In this document: positions 25,451 to 32,675 of the stretch, in pieces
Position numbering within the stretch: the first letter of the stretch is position 1
Layout of the letters: every line of letters starts with the position of its first letter
Source of the DNA: Desulfurococcales archaeon
Lineage (GTDB): Archaea; Thermoproteota; Thermoprotei_A; Sulfolobales; Desulfurococcaceae
Reading direction: 5' to 3'
Length of the DNA stretch: 32,961 bases
Assembly (NCBI GenBank): GCA_027067785.1
Contig: JAMOVL010000041.1
Span: 1-32,961 of the forward strand
The notes under the pieces: model-generated
Told to the model about the DNA's origin: nothing
The model's input: the letters and a program-made list of their open reading frames with translations, nothing else
The model's database searches: none
Made by a program: the position numbers and the translations under genes

Positions 25451-25465
25451 AGGATTTAAAATCCT
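25451..25465 (+). promoter_or_regulatory. palindrome over the TATA box of pilin copy 4
   Basis: AGGATTTAAAATCCT: 7-bp arms around one central A, with the TATA-like TTTAAAA in the middle, about 35-49 bases before ATG 25500. It could be the promoter, an operator over it, or both. Confidence 0.4.
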
Positions 25466-25486
25466 TATAGACAAATAACCTAATCA

Positions 25487-25634
25487 TAGGTGAATGGTTA
25501 TGAAGGCTATATCCCCGGTTATTGCTACGGTTATTATTGTCTCTGTCGCTATTGCTATTAGTATTGCTGTGGCGTTATGGCTGACCGGTATTACTAGTGG
25601 GTTCACTCAGACAGAGAACCTACAAATAGTATCA
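25487..25634 (+). repeat. 148-bp 5' repeat block, pilin copy 4
   Basis: Second copy of 24853-25000, 634 bases downstream, without a single difference. Confidence 0.9.
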
Positions 25635-26117
25635 AGCTATGCCCAGGTTGGAAACTATTATAACTTTACAGTTAATAATACAAAGCCACTAAACTACACT
25701 TTATTATTTGGAGTAGGTAATTACTACTGGGGTCTCTATACAAACAACTGGACAAGTTTCAATCTAACATACCCGAATGTTGCCAAAGCGACTATTAATG
25801 TAACAAACTTAGTACATGGTTCATCCTGGTTTCCATCGAAAAATGGTACAGATGGATGGGTTATAAGAATAATGATTAAGAATACTGGTACTGTTCAAGC
25901 AACTATCGACAATATATTTATAAATAACGTACCATTATCAAATGCTGCAGGCGTTGTATGCTATAATGGTACATCGGCAAGTATTGCGTCAGGTAAAGAA
26001 CTGCAGATTCTAATATTTCTCGAAAGCGGTACACACTTCTCTTCTGGCCAGATGGTGAATATTAAGATTCACACCGCGAGCGGTAGGGATTATCCGACGA
26101 CGATAACTCTGCCGTGA
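25500..26117 (+). CDS. type IV pilin, tandem copy 4 (long variant)
   Basis: 205 aa from ATG 25500; AGGTGA at 25488-25493 is 6 bases upstream. The N-terminal helix is the same as copy 3, followed by about 55 extra residues rich in Asn, Tyr and Trp (GNYYWGLYTNNWTSFNLTYP). The common head then follows: WVIRIMIKNTGTVQATIDNIFINNVP, one Cys (VVCYNGT) and the constant end GQMVNIKIHTASGRDYP. The last 28 bases overlap the end of the K+ channel gene on the other strand. The extra part may form an exposed loop on the filament. Confidence 0.87.
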   Translation: MKAISPVIATVIIVSVAIAISIAVALWLTGITSGFTQTENLQIVSSYAQVGNYYNFTVNNTKPLNYTLLFGVGNYYWGLYTNNWTSFNLTYPNVAKATINVTNLVHGSSWFPSKNGTDGWVIRIMIKNTGTVQATIDNIFINNVPLSNAAGVVCYNGTSASIASGKELQILIFLESGTHFSSGQMVNIKIHTASGRDYPTTITLP

Positions 26118-27151
26118 TGGTGGTTTAGTGTATTTGTTTTTTTGGCTTTGATTAATACTATTTTTTCATCTCTTCTTGCTTTTCTTGTTGGTGGGGGTAG
26201 TATTATTGTTGTCTGCATGGTTTTTACTGCTATGATCTTGTAGGTGTGTTTTGGGTCTTGCTGGTTTAGTTGTTGTTCTATTTCGGCTAGTGTTTTACCG
26301 TCTTGTTGGTCTGTGATTCTTTGTTCTATTAGGTCTGCTGTTCCGCGACGTGTTGTTAGTTCTTTGATTACTTCTAGGACTGCTGGTTCGAATACGCTGC
26401 TGGCTATTGTTCTTCCTAGTAGGCGTGTTGATAGTGTGTGGTGGGCTCCTGCTTGGCGTAGTAGTTCTTCTGTCTCTGCATTCTTGGCTATTGCTGAGAT
26501 CTTTGCTGTGGGGTTTATTTTGCGGAGCAGGAGTGTTAGGTGTATTGCTTGGCTGTCTTCACGGCTACATATTATCAGGTGTTCTGCCTTGTCTGCCCCG
26601 GCTTTGCGCAGGGTTTCCTCGTCGGCTAGCTCGCCGACCATATAGTCTACTCCGGGGTCTCGTTTGGGCTGGCTGGATGTGAGCCAGCCGGCCTCATCCT
26701 CTAGGCCGTTAAGCCTTAGCTCATCGATAACCTCGTAACAGGACTCATCGTCACCGATAACTAGTATCTTCTTGTTCCTCAACGGAGCCAGCCCCAATAA
26801 CTTCTTCATACTTGCTTGTAGGAAGGCATCAGCTATAACTGATACTGTCAACGTATAGGCGAGTATACCCATAACCGCCGTGAATCCAGCCACGAGCCAT
26901 CCAACACCACGAGTAGGCACTATGTCTCCATAGCCTATCGTCGCCATTGTTATAATGCTCCAGTAAAGACTAGCCCAGATATCAATATCTCTCCGCCCAG
27001 CCAATACGTGCTCCGAGTAATAGAAGAGCAACGCACAGACAATCCACATCGAGAGGAAGAAACCAGCAACAAATACCAGTCGAGAACGCAGTATTTTTCC
27101 TGGTTTTCTCTTCAGTCTTCGCAGTATCTTATAGATTATGCTGACAACCAA
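26090..27151 (-). CDS. MthK-like two-helix K+ channel with RCK (TrkA-N/C) domain
   Basis: 353 aa. Membrane helix 1 at about 24-44, pore helix with the K+ filter TIGYGD at 71-76, helix 2 at about 84-108, then a RCK Rossmann domain from about 128 (KILVIGDDESCYEVIDEL) and a TrkA-C-like end. Against MthK from memory, the Ca site residue Asp184 is kept (SREDSQAIH), but Glu210 and Glu212 are Ile and Lys (SAIAKNAETEEL), so Ca gating is doubtful. Met115 sits where MthK uses an internal start for free RCK subunits, but no ribosome site precedes it here. TTG start with GGTG upstream. It lies opposite to and inside the pilin array, with a 28-base tail overlap with pilin 4. Confidence 0.88.
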   Translation of the reverse strand: MVVSIIYKILRRLKRKPGKILRSRLVFVAGFFLSMWIVCALLFYYSEHVLAGRRDIDIWASLYWSIITMATIGYGDIVPTRGVGWLVAGFTAVMGILAYTLTVSVIADAFLQASMKKLLGLAPLRNKKILVIGDDESCYEVIDELRLNGLEDEAGWLTSSQPKRDPGVDYMVGELADEETLRKAGADKAEHLIICSREDSQAIHLTLLLRKINPTAKISAIAKNAETEELLRQAGAHHTLSTRLLGRTIASSVFEPAVLEVIKELTTRRGTADLIEQRITDQQDGKTLAEIEQQLNQQDPKHTYKIIAVKTMQTTIILPPPTRKARRDEKIVLIKAKKTNTLNHHHGRVIVVG

Positions 27152-27298
27152 TGCTTAGACACCATAGATGCGTAAATAACATACAAGCACTAATTATATA
27201 TCTTCGTATCCCGTTGAAATATGAACTAATAAACAAATATATTGTTTGCACCCAAGTGCTCATGAATTGGTTCAAGATCTAAAATGGAGGTGATAGTA

Positions 27299-27928
27299 TT
27301 GTCCAGCTCCAAGACAAGTATTGCCGTCTTAATTATAATTGTTATCATAATAGCCGGAATGATAGGCTACTACATAGGACGTACTAGTACCACTAATAAA
27401 CAAGCAAAGATAACACCATCCAAACAATTAACTACAACCCAGGCTCCCCCTACAAGAACAAATACATTATCAACAACTACGACTACGCCACATGAAAATC
27501 TAGAGGTAATACCGAGCTACCCCATATACACCAAGAATATAAAGTATCTACCAGATAAGAACGCTTACATGGTTCTCGAAAAAGGAAAAATAATTAAGAT
27601 AAAAGGACTAATTAACGGGCTCTCCCACAACGCTACATTAGGCAACGGAACAGCCGGGTGGCTCGTAACAATAGTGATTAAGAATACTGGCCCGATATCT
27701 GCGAGAATAACACAAATATACTTGAATAATATTCCCATAAATAAAATGTTAGGAGTAATCGCCTATAACGGAACAGACACTGTGATAAAACCCGGTGAGA
27801 CCAGAACACTATACATAATCCTCCAAAAGGATGGCACTAAAATAATGTTCACACCCGGCATAATGGTGAATATTAAGATTCACACCGCCAGTGGCAGAAC
27901 ATATCCAACAACAATAGTACTACCATAG
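27299..27928 (+). CDS. membrane-anchored pilin-head chimera
   Basis: 209 aa from TTG 27299; GGAGGTGAT ends a few bases before it, which argues against the ATG at 27284. The N-terminus MSSSKTSIAVLIIIVIIIAG is an uncleaved-type anchor ending YYIGRTST, without the ISPV pilin helix. A Thr/Pro-rich linker (about 35-70) follows, then a head that aligns with pilin copy 4: WLVTIVIKNTGPISARITQIYLNN, VIAYNGT and MVNIKIHTASGRTYP. So the pilin head has been placed on a lipoprotein/binding-protein-like stalk; the sugar-binding protein at 29542 has a similar anchor (KTS...GRAT). It cannot enter a filament by the normal helix packing. Role unknown: cell-surface partner, cap or decoy of the pilus. Confidence 0.75.
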   Translation: MSSSKTSIAVLIIIVIIIAGMIGYYIGRTSTTNKQAKITPSKQLTTTQAPPTRTNTLSTTTTTPHENLEVIPSYPIYTKNIKYLPDKNAYMVLEKGKIIKIKGLINGLSHNATLGNGTAGWLVTIVIKNTGPISARITQIYLNNIPINKMLGVIAYNGTDTVIKPGETRTLYIILQKDGTKIMFTPGIMVNIKIHTASGRTYPTTIVLP

Positions 27929-27963
27929 ATTAAGGTCTATGTACCTTAATCTAACATCTTTTT
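27926..27963 (+). terminator. hairpin plus T-run at the stop codon of the pilin-head chimera
   Basis: Perfect 11-bp stem TAGATTAAGGT / ACCTTAATCTA with a 6-base loop (CTATGT), bases 27926-27953; the stop codon TAG is the first three bases of the stem. A T5 run (27959-27963) follows 5 bases later. It resembles an intrinsic terminator, which is uncommon in archaea, where T-runs alone are usual. Confidence 0.6.
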
Positions 27964-28073
27964 GAACTAAATTACATTCTCCATGCCTAGTAGTAAGGAG
28001 AAACAAACTTCTCAAAAACACCCATACGCCCACCATGACAAAAGGAGAAAAAGAATACGGAATAATCAAAAAT

Positions 28074-29315
28074 TCATGGAGCCCTAATATTAGCAGGATA
28101 CTTGTATCCTGATGACGAATGCACTATTATAGAGTACAACGTCCCAGGCGACACATTAGGCGACACCAACACCAATACAGCTTTCTGACCAGGCATCAAT
28201 GTATATGGTAGTGGATGTCCAATGACGATCACTACTTGAACAACAGGCTCCAAGGCAAAACCTATATCTGAATATAAATGAATATCTAGGGTATTATTGT
28301 AATAATAGTCTTTTTTATCAGTACCGTTATATGAGAGCGTTAAGATATCCTTGTTGTTAAAATCATAGGAAATGATTGGCGTGTTATTAGTATATATTGT
28401 AAACCTATCTATATCAAGACTATAATCAATTTGTATAGGCACACTCCCTATAATTGCGGGTACATCTAATTCTTGAGAATACACTATTACTCTCCATATA
28501 GTTATATTAATAGCATTCGCAACAAGGCTCTTGTATAGCGGAACATTGTCCACAACGGGTTTACCATCCAAGAAGAAGCTTATCCGCCATAAGCTCAAAT
28601 TACTATAAGTATAGATGTTGACCCTTAGGTCATGCCAATTACGAACGGCTACAATACCGTTAAGATCTACGTTTTTAGAATAGAGTGTAACCCATCCGGA
28701 TCCGGATTTATGCAACATTATACTGAGTTGTTTATAATTAGCACAATATGAGACACTTAATGTATATATATTAATTGTGCCATTATTAAATCCAACTTCA
28801 TAGTTAAAGACTAGATCATATGTGTACATAGTGTAATTTACATTACCTCCAACACTATAGCTGAAATTATCATATCTTGCTACATAGTCTATAGTGAATG
28901 ATATCGGATAGGTATAGGTAGTATCAATATATCTACCTATACTCTCGCCACAACCACATTCATTGCTTGCAGTTCCATTTATATTTACATGTATATTTAG
29001 ATAGCCTTTATTCAGGTCTTGCGGGTTAAAGTTCTCCTCATTGACGAAAAAGGCCTTGAAGCCCATCTGGTTGTAGGGCTTATTATCGATGAATATGTTA
29101 TCGATTGTTACTGGGCGTGTGCCCGTGTTTTTGAGGTAGAGTATCATGTAGTAATTGCTGTTATATTTCATACAATATGTATCGTATATGTCTAGTCTCT
29201 CTATACCTGTATAGCCCGTTATAATCCCTGAAACCCATAAGGTGATGACAACTGTGATTGAGAGTGTTACAGCGACTATGATAACTGTTGCCACGAGAGG
29301 GGATAGGGCACGCAT
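28074..29315 (-). CDS. giant type IV pilin with a large inserted domain
   Basis: 413 aa. MRA|LSPLVATVIIVAVTLSI gives a class III signal peptide and pilin helix, then the usual head start MILYLKNTGTRPVTIDNIFIDNKP. From about residue 95 to 345 there is an insert absent in the tandem pilins, with NWHDLRVNIYTYSNLSLWRI and FFLDGKPVVDN that recall LamG/concanavalin strands. It also has a Cys cluster (NECGCGES). The head resumes with PGQKAVLVLV and ends TLYSIIVHSSSGYKYP, the counterpart of the constant end of the other pilins. Many sequons. ATG 29315 has only GATGA upstream. It faces the sugar importer across 226 bases. Perhaps a tip or minor adhesive pilin. Confidence 0.78.
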   Translation of the reverse strand: MRALSPLVATVIIVAVTLSITVVITLWVSGIITGYTGIERLDIYDTYCMKYNSNYYMILYLKNTGTRPVTIDNIFIDNKPYNQMGFKAFFVNEENFNPQDLNKGYLNIHVNINGTASNECGCGESIGRYIDTTYTYPISFTIDYVARYDNFSYSVGGNVNYTMYTYDLVFNYEVGFNNGTINIYTLSVSYCANYKQLSIMLHKSGSGWVTLYSKNVDLNGIVAVRNWHDLRVNIYTYSNLSLWRISFFLDGKPVVDNVPLYKSLVANAINITIWRVIVYSQELDVPAIIGSVPIQIDYSLDIDRFTIYTNNTPIISYDFNNKDILTLSYNGTDKKDYYYNNTLDIHLYSDIGFALEPVVQVVIVIGHPLPYTLMPGQKAVLVLVSPNVSPGTLYSIIVHSSSGYKYPANIRAP

Positions 29316-29485
29316 TATGTCATCATCTAATTAGAAAACGAAGAACATATTCTTAATAATATGAGTGGTATAAGATTACTAACGATATATTATATATAAT
29401 AATATTTGATTAGATTGTAAAAGACTTATATTTTTAATCATTTATTTAAAAATATAACGATCTTGTTTTAGATTTTCGGGTTAGG

Positions 29486-29496
29486 TTTATATAAAA
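29486..29496 (+). promoter_or_regulatory. TATA box of the sugar ABC transporter operon
   Basis: TTTATATAAAA about 50 bases before GTG 29542; the leader of about 24 bases contains the GCGGTGG ribosome site. It is the strongest TATA match in the window and lies in a very AT-rich 226-base divergent region. Confidence 0.6.
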
Positions 29497-29541
29497 ATAG
29501 GAACAATAAAATATTAGAATGGCTCTTTTAGCGGTGGTATC

Positions 29542-30942
29542 GTGTCCCCAGTTAAAACATCTTATCTAGTCGCCGCCTTCATCATAATAATTATAATTGT
29601 TGGTGTTGGTGCATTCTTTGCAGGTCGAGCGACTGCTCCCCTTAAAACCATTACATCACCGATAACATCCTCAGCCCCCGGAACATCAACAACTTCTCCG
29701 GGACAGGAGGAATTGATAATATTCCATTGGTGGACCGCTGGAGGAGAGAAACAAGCTATTGAGAAATTATTCCAAATATATCATGAGAAATATCCCAATA
29801 TAAAGATAGTTCCTAACCCGATACCTGGTGGAGGCGGTGTAAACCTCAAGGCAGTCTTGATGAGCAGGTTATCCGCTGGTATACCACCTGACACATTCCA
29901 GTCACTAAGCGGTGCAGAGCTCAAATCATATGTTGACGCTGGATACCTACAGCCCGTAGACCAGATATGGAAGGAGACTGGCCTCATAAACCATGTACCG
30001 CCTCTCCTGAAGAAGGTGAGCTACTTCTACGGCCACTTCTACGGAGTACCGATAAGTGTTCATAGAGCTAACTGGCTATGGTATAATAAGAAGATCTTTG
30101 ACCAGCTGGGCCTGAAGCCGCCGACAACAGTGCCTGAGCTGCTCCAGGTGTGTAAGACTATTAAGGAGAAAATGCCCAATGTGTGGCCGATTGCTCTTGG
30201 TATGAGAGAGAAATGGGAGATAGTGTTCATATTTGATGATCTTCTACTATACTATGGAGGGCCACAGTACTATCAGAGATTCTACACGGGACGCGTAAAC
30301 TTCAATAACCAGACGGACGTTAAGCCCGTAGAAGAGGCACTTCAGACGCTTGAGACAATGATAAAAGATGGATACATCTATCCGTATAGCGCCTCCCTAA
30401 CATGGGATCAGAGCGTGGCATTGGTAGCCCACGGCAAGGCAGCAATGGTCTTCATAGGGGACTTCGCACTAGGATACTTCCTCGCAAACGGCTATAAGCC
30501 AGGCGTAGACTTCGACGGCGTGCCATTCCCGCAGAAGCCTACAGAAGTATTCCTAATGATAGTAGACGAGTTCACACTGCCGAAAGGAGCTCCTCACGAG
30601 GACGCGGCTATAAAGTGGCTGAAACTACTGGCCGATCCACAGGCGGAGTTCGAGTTCACCAAGATCAAGGGGAGCATTGCGCCGAGACTAGATGCACCCA
30701 CAAACTACCCCGATAAGTTCAGGCAGGAGAACGTTAAATTCTACAGAGAGCATCCGAACCTAGTCATCCCGATGTCAGCCCACGGCGTACTTGCACCACT
30801 GGCCTTCCTGAGAGACTACTTCGACTTAATGGCCCAGTTCGTCACGCAGCCCAACGTCGATCAGACAATACACCAGTTATCACAGCTGTTCGTTAAGGAC
30901 ATGGTTAAAGAACAGAGTGAATGGTACTGGTCACAATCATAA
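29542..30942 (+). CDS. sugar ABC transporter substrate-binding protein (family 1, GlcS-like)
   Basis: 466 aa from GTG 29542 with GCGGTGG upstream. N-terminal anchor YLVAAFIIIIIIVGVGAFFAG (about 8-28), Thr/Ser/Pro linker to about residue 55, then the solute-binding fold: IIFHWWTAGGEKQAIEKLF, GGGVNLKAVLMSRLSAG, YGVPISVHRANWLWYNKKIF and GKAAMVFIGDFALGYF. It captures a sugar (glucose or similar, by likeness to archaeal GlcS) outside the membrane for the permeases that follow. The signal is an anchor without lipobox or a clear class III site. It is the first gene of the importer operon; the next gene begins 22 bases on. Confidence 0.9.
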   Translation: MSPVKTSYLVAAFIIIIIIVGVGAFFAGRATAPLKTITSPITSSAPGTSTTSPGQEELIIFHWWTAGGEKQAIEKLFQIYHEKYPNIKIVPNPIPGGGGVNLKAVLMSRLSAGIPPDTFQSLSGAELKSYVDAGYLQPVDQIWKETGLINHVPPLLKKVSYFYGHFYGVPISVHRANWLWYNKKIFDQLGLKPPTTVPELLQVCKTIKEKMPNVWPIALGMREKWEIVFIFDDLLLYYGGPQYYQRFYTGRVNFNNQTDVKPVEEALQTLETMIKDGYIYPYSASLTWDQSVALVAHGKAAMVFIGDFALGYFLANGYKPGVDFDGVPFPQKPTEVFLMIVDEFTLPKGAPHEDAAIKWLKLLADPQAEFEFTKIKGSIAPRLDAPTNYPDKFRQENVKFYREHPNLVIPMSAHGVLAPLAFLRDYFDLMAQFVTQPNVDQTIHQLSQLFVKDMVKEQSEWYWSQS

Positions 30943-30963
30943 CGGATCGGGGGAGTTGACGCT

Positions 30964-31842
30964 GTGAAGGCCAGCTATAGATATGCAATTATTTTTTTAA
31001 CACCCCTATTCTTTATTCTAGGAATTCTATATTTCATGACTTTCTGGACTATTTACATATCATTCACAAACTGGGTAGGAATGAGGCCTAATTATCAGTT
31101 GGCAGGGCTTAAATGGTATAGTTACATGTTGAGCAGTGACAAGTTCTGGGTTAGTCTTAAGAATAACCTGTTATGGCTTGTAGTCTTTATCGTGCCTACA
31201 GCGATACTTGGTCTGTTAATAGCTTATGTTCTCGAACTATATATTGTCAGGGGAGAATCTATTTACCGCACAATATTTCTTTACCCGACAGCGTTATCAT
31301 TCGTTGTCACAGGAACTCTCTGGGCATGGATATATGATCCCGCCAATGGAGTCATAAACAGCATATTGTCAAGGCTGGGAATAGATACTAGTCATCTAGG
31401 ATGGATCTGTGATCCCAACATAGCGACCTACTGCCTAATAGCTGCAGCAATATGGCAGTATACTGGTTTTGCAATAGTGTTGTTCCAGTCGGCTCTGAGA
31501 GGAGGTTATCTGAAAAGCATTATTGAAGCCGCACTCGTCGATGGAGCGCATGGATGGAGACTATTATGGTATGTGATCGTCCCGAACATACGTTCAGCGT
31601 TCGTAATCGTGGCTGCATTACTCGCAATATTCTCTCTCAAAGTATTCGACCTAGTATACGTGATGACCCAGGGAGGCCCTGGCATCTCAACATATGTACT
31701 GGCTTTCTACATGTACATGGCTACATTCTGGAAAGAAATGGTAAGCCTTGGTGCAGCGATAAGCGTTGTGATCTTCGCGCTCAGCATGATCATAATCATA
31801 CCCTATAGCTACTACGCGCTTAAGAGGTGGTTAATGAAGTGA
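30964..31842 (+). CDS. sugar ABC transporter permease 1 (MalF-type)
   Basis: 292 aa from GTG 30964. Six membrane segments with the family features: FTNWVG near residue 34, a central core, and the EAA loop EAALVDGAHGWRLLWYVIVP (about 189-208) that contacts the ATPase, followed by VFDLVYVMTQGGPG. With the next permease it forms the channel of the importer. Ribosome site GGGGGAG just upstream. Its TGA stop overlaps the next start (GTGA). Confidence 0.92.
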   Translation: MKASYRYAIIFLTPLFFILGILYFMTFWTIYISFTNWVGMRPNYQLAGLKWYSYMLSSDKFWVSLKNNLLWLVVFIVPTAILGLLIAYVLELYIVRGESIYRTIFLYPTALSFVVTGTLWAWIYDPANGVINSILSRLGIDTSHLGWICDPNIATYCLIAAAIWQYTGFAIVLFQSALRGGYLKSIIEAALVDGAHGWRLLWYVIVPNIRSAFVIVAALLAIFSLKVFDLVYVMTQGGPGISTYVLAFYMYMATFWKEMVSLGAAISVVIFALSMIIIIPYSYYALKRWLMK

Positions 31843-32660
31843 AGCTCCGCACAATCAATATAATAGCCTACATAGTCCTCGGGATCATAGCGGTGCTATG
31901 GCTTGTACCACTATACCTAGCGATCACGACCTCGCTGAAAACATTGAGAGAAGTAAGCGCGATGAACTACTTATCACTACCACGAACACCTGAGCCAAGC
32001 AACTATGTACAGGCATGGAACTCCGGGATAGGTAAAGGCCTGCTCAACAGCATCATTATAACAATACCGACGACAATTCTCTGCGTATTCATAGGGGCAT
32101 GGGCAGGATACTTCTTATCAAGGTTCAGGTTCAGGTACGCACCGCTAATATTCTTTATAACAGCAATAGCAACATTCATACCCTACCAGATAGTATTGAT
32201 CCCCCTCACACAGATAGTAGCATCTCTAAGAATAGGGCAATCGCATCTAGGACTCATCTTCGCCTACACAGTATTAAATGTACCCTTAGCAGCACTTGTC
32301 ACCGCAACATTCTTTACATCGATACCCAAGGAACTGGAGGAGGCAGCATACATAGATGGCTGTGGCCCTGTCAAGATATTCTGGAAGATAATACTGCCAG
32401 TAGCGAAACCCGCTCTAGCTTCAGCGGCTATTCTGGTGTTCACACAGGTATGGAACGAATTCCTCATAGCATTAACGCTATCAACGCCTTCCACGAAGCC
32501 CGTAACACCAGTAGTTGCAGAGCTCAAAGGAAATTACGTAGCTCAATGGAATATTCAGATGGCAGGCGCTATACTAGCTATACTTCCTCCTTTAATCCTC
32601 TTCCTCCTAATGGGTAAATACTTCATAAGAGGGCTCCTCGCAGGAACCCTCAAAGCTTGA
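31839..32660 (+). CDS. sugar ABC transporter permease 2 (MalG-type)
   Basis: 273 aa from GTG 31839, preferred to GTG 31827 because GAGGTGG (31824-31830) is 8 bases before it and it gives the classical GTGA overlap. Six membrane segments: an N-terminal helix (IIAYIVLGIIAVLWLVPLYL), then TSLKTLREV, the EAA loop EEAAYIDGCGPVKIFWKIIL and the closing AGTLKA typical of MalG. It pairs with the preceding permease. The ATPase gene follows 15 bases later. Confidence 0.92.
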   Translation: MKLRTINIIAYIVLGIIAVLWLVPLYLAITTSLKTLREVSAMNYLSLPRTPEPSNYVQAWNSGIGKGLLNSIIITIPTTILCVFIGAWAGYFLSRFRFRYAPLIFFITAIATFIPYQIVLIPLTQIVASLRIGQSHLGLIFAYTVLNVPLAALVTATFFTSIPKELEEAAYIDGCGPVKIFWKIILPVAKPALASAAILVFTQVWNEFLIALTLSTPSTKPVTPVVAELKGNYVAQWNIQMAGAILAILPPLILFLLMGKYFIRGLLAGTLKA

Positions 32661-32675
32661 TAGGGGTGTGTAAAA

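Noticed and set aside
16129-26117. Calling the locus an archaellum operon
   Set aside because: Only an ATPase, platform protein and pilins are present. No ArlH, ArlF/G or ArlC/D/E genes are seen, and the pilins match the general archaeal pilin pattern.
23409-26117. Silent, broken pilin cassettes as in bacterial pilin variation
   Set aside because: All four tandem copies are intact with own ribosome sites; no promoterless or truncated copy is seen in the window, so only the mosaic pattern is reported.
26244-26682. Plus-strand frames with hydrophobic Val/Leu/Cys-rich products
   Set aside because: They are the antisense of the K+ channel gene; the opposite strand has a K+ filter and RCK domain.
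27284-27298. ATG 27284 as start of the pilin-head chimera
   Set aside because: The strong GGAGGTGAT site lies just after this ATG and points to TTG 27299.
29318-29332. GATGATGA on the minus strand as a C box
   Set aside because: There is no matching D box within range; the stretch is better explained as the leader of the giant pilin gene.
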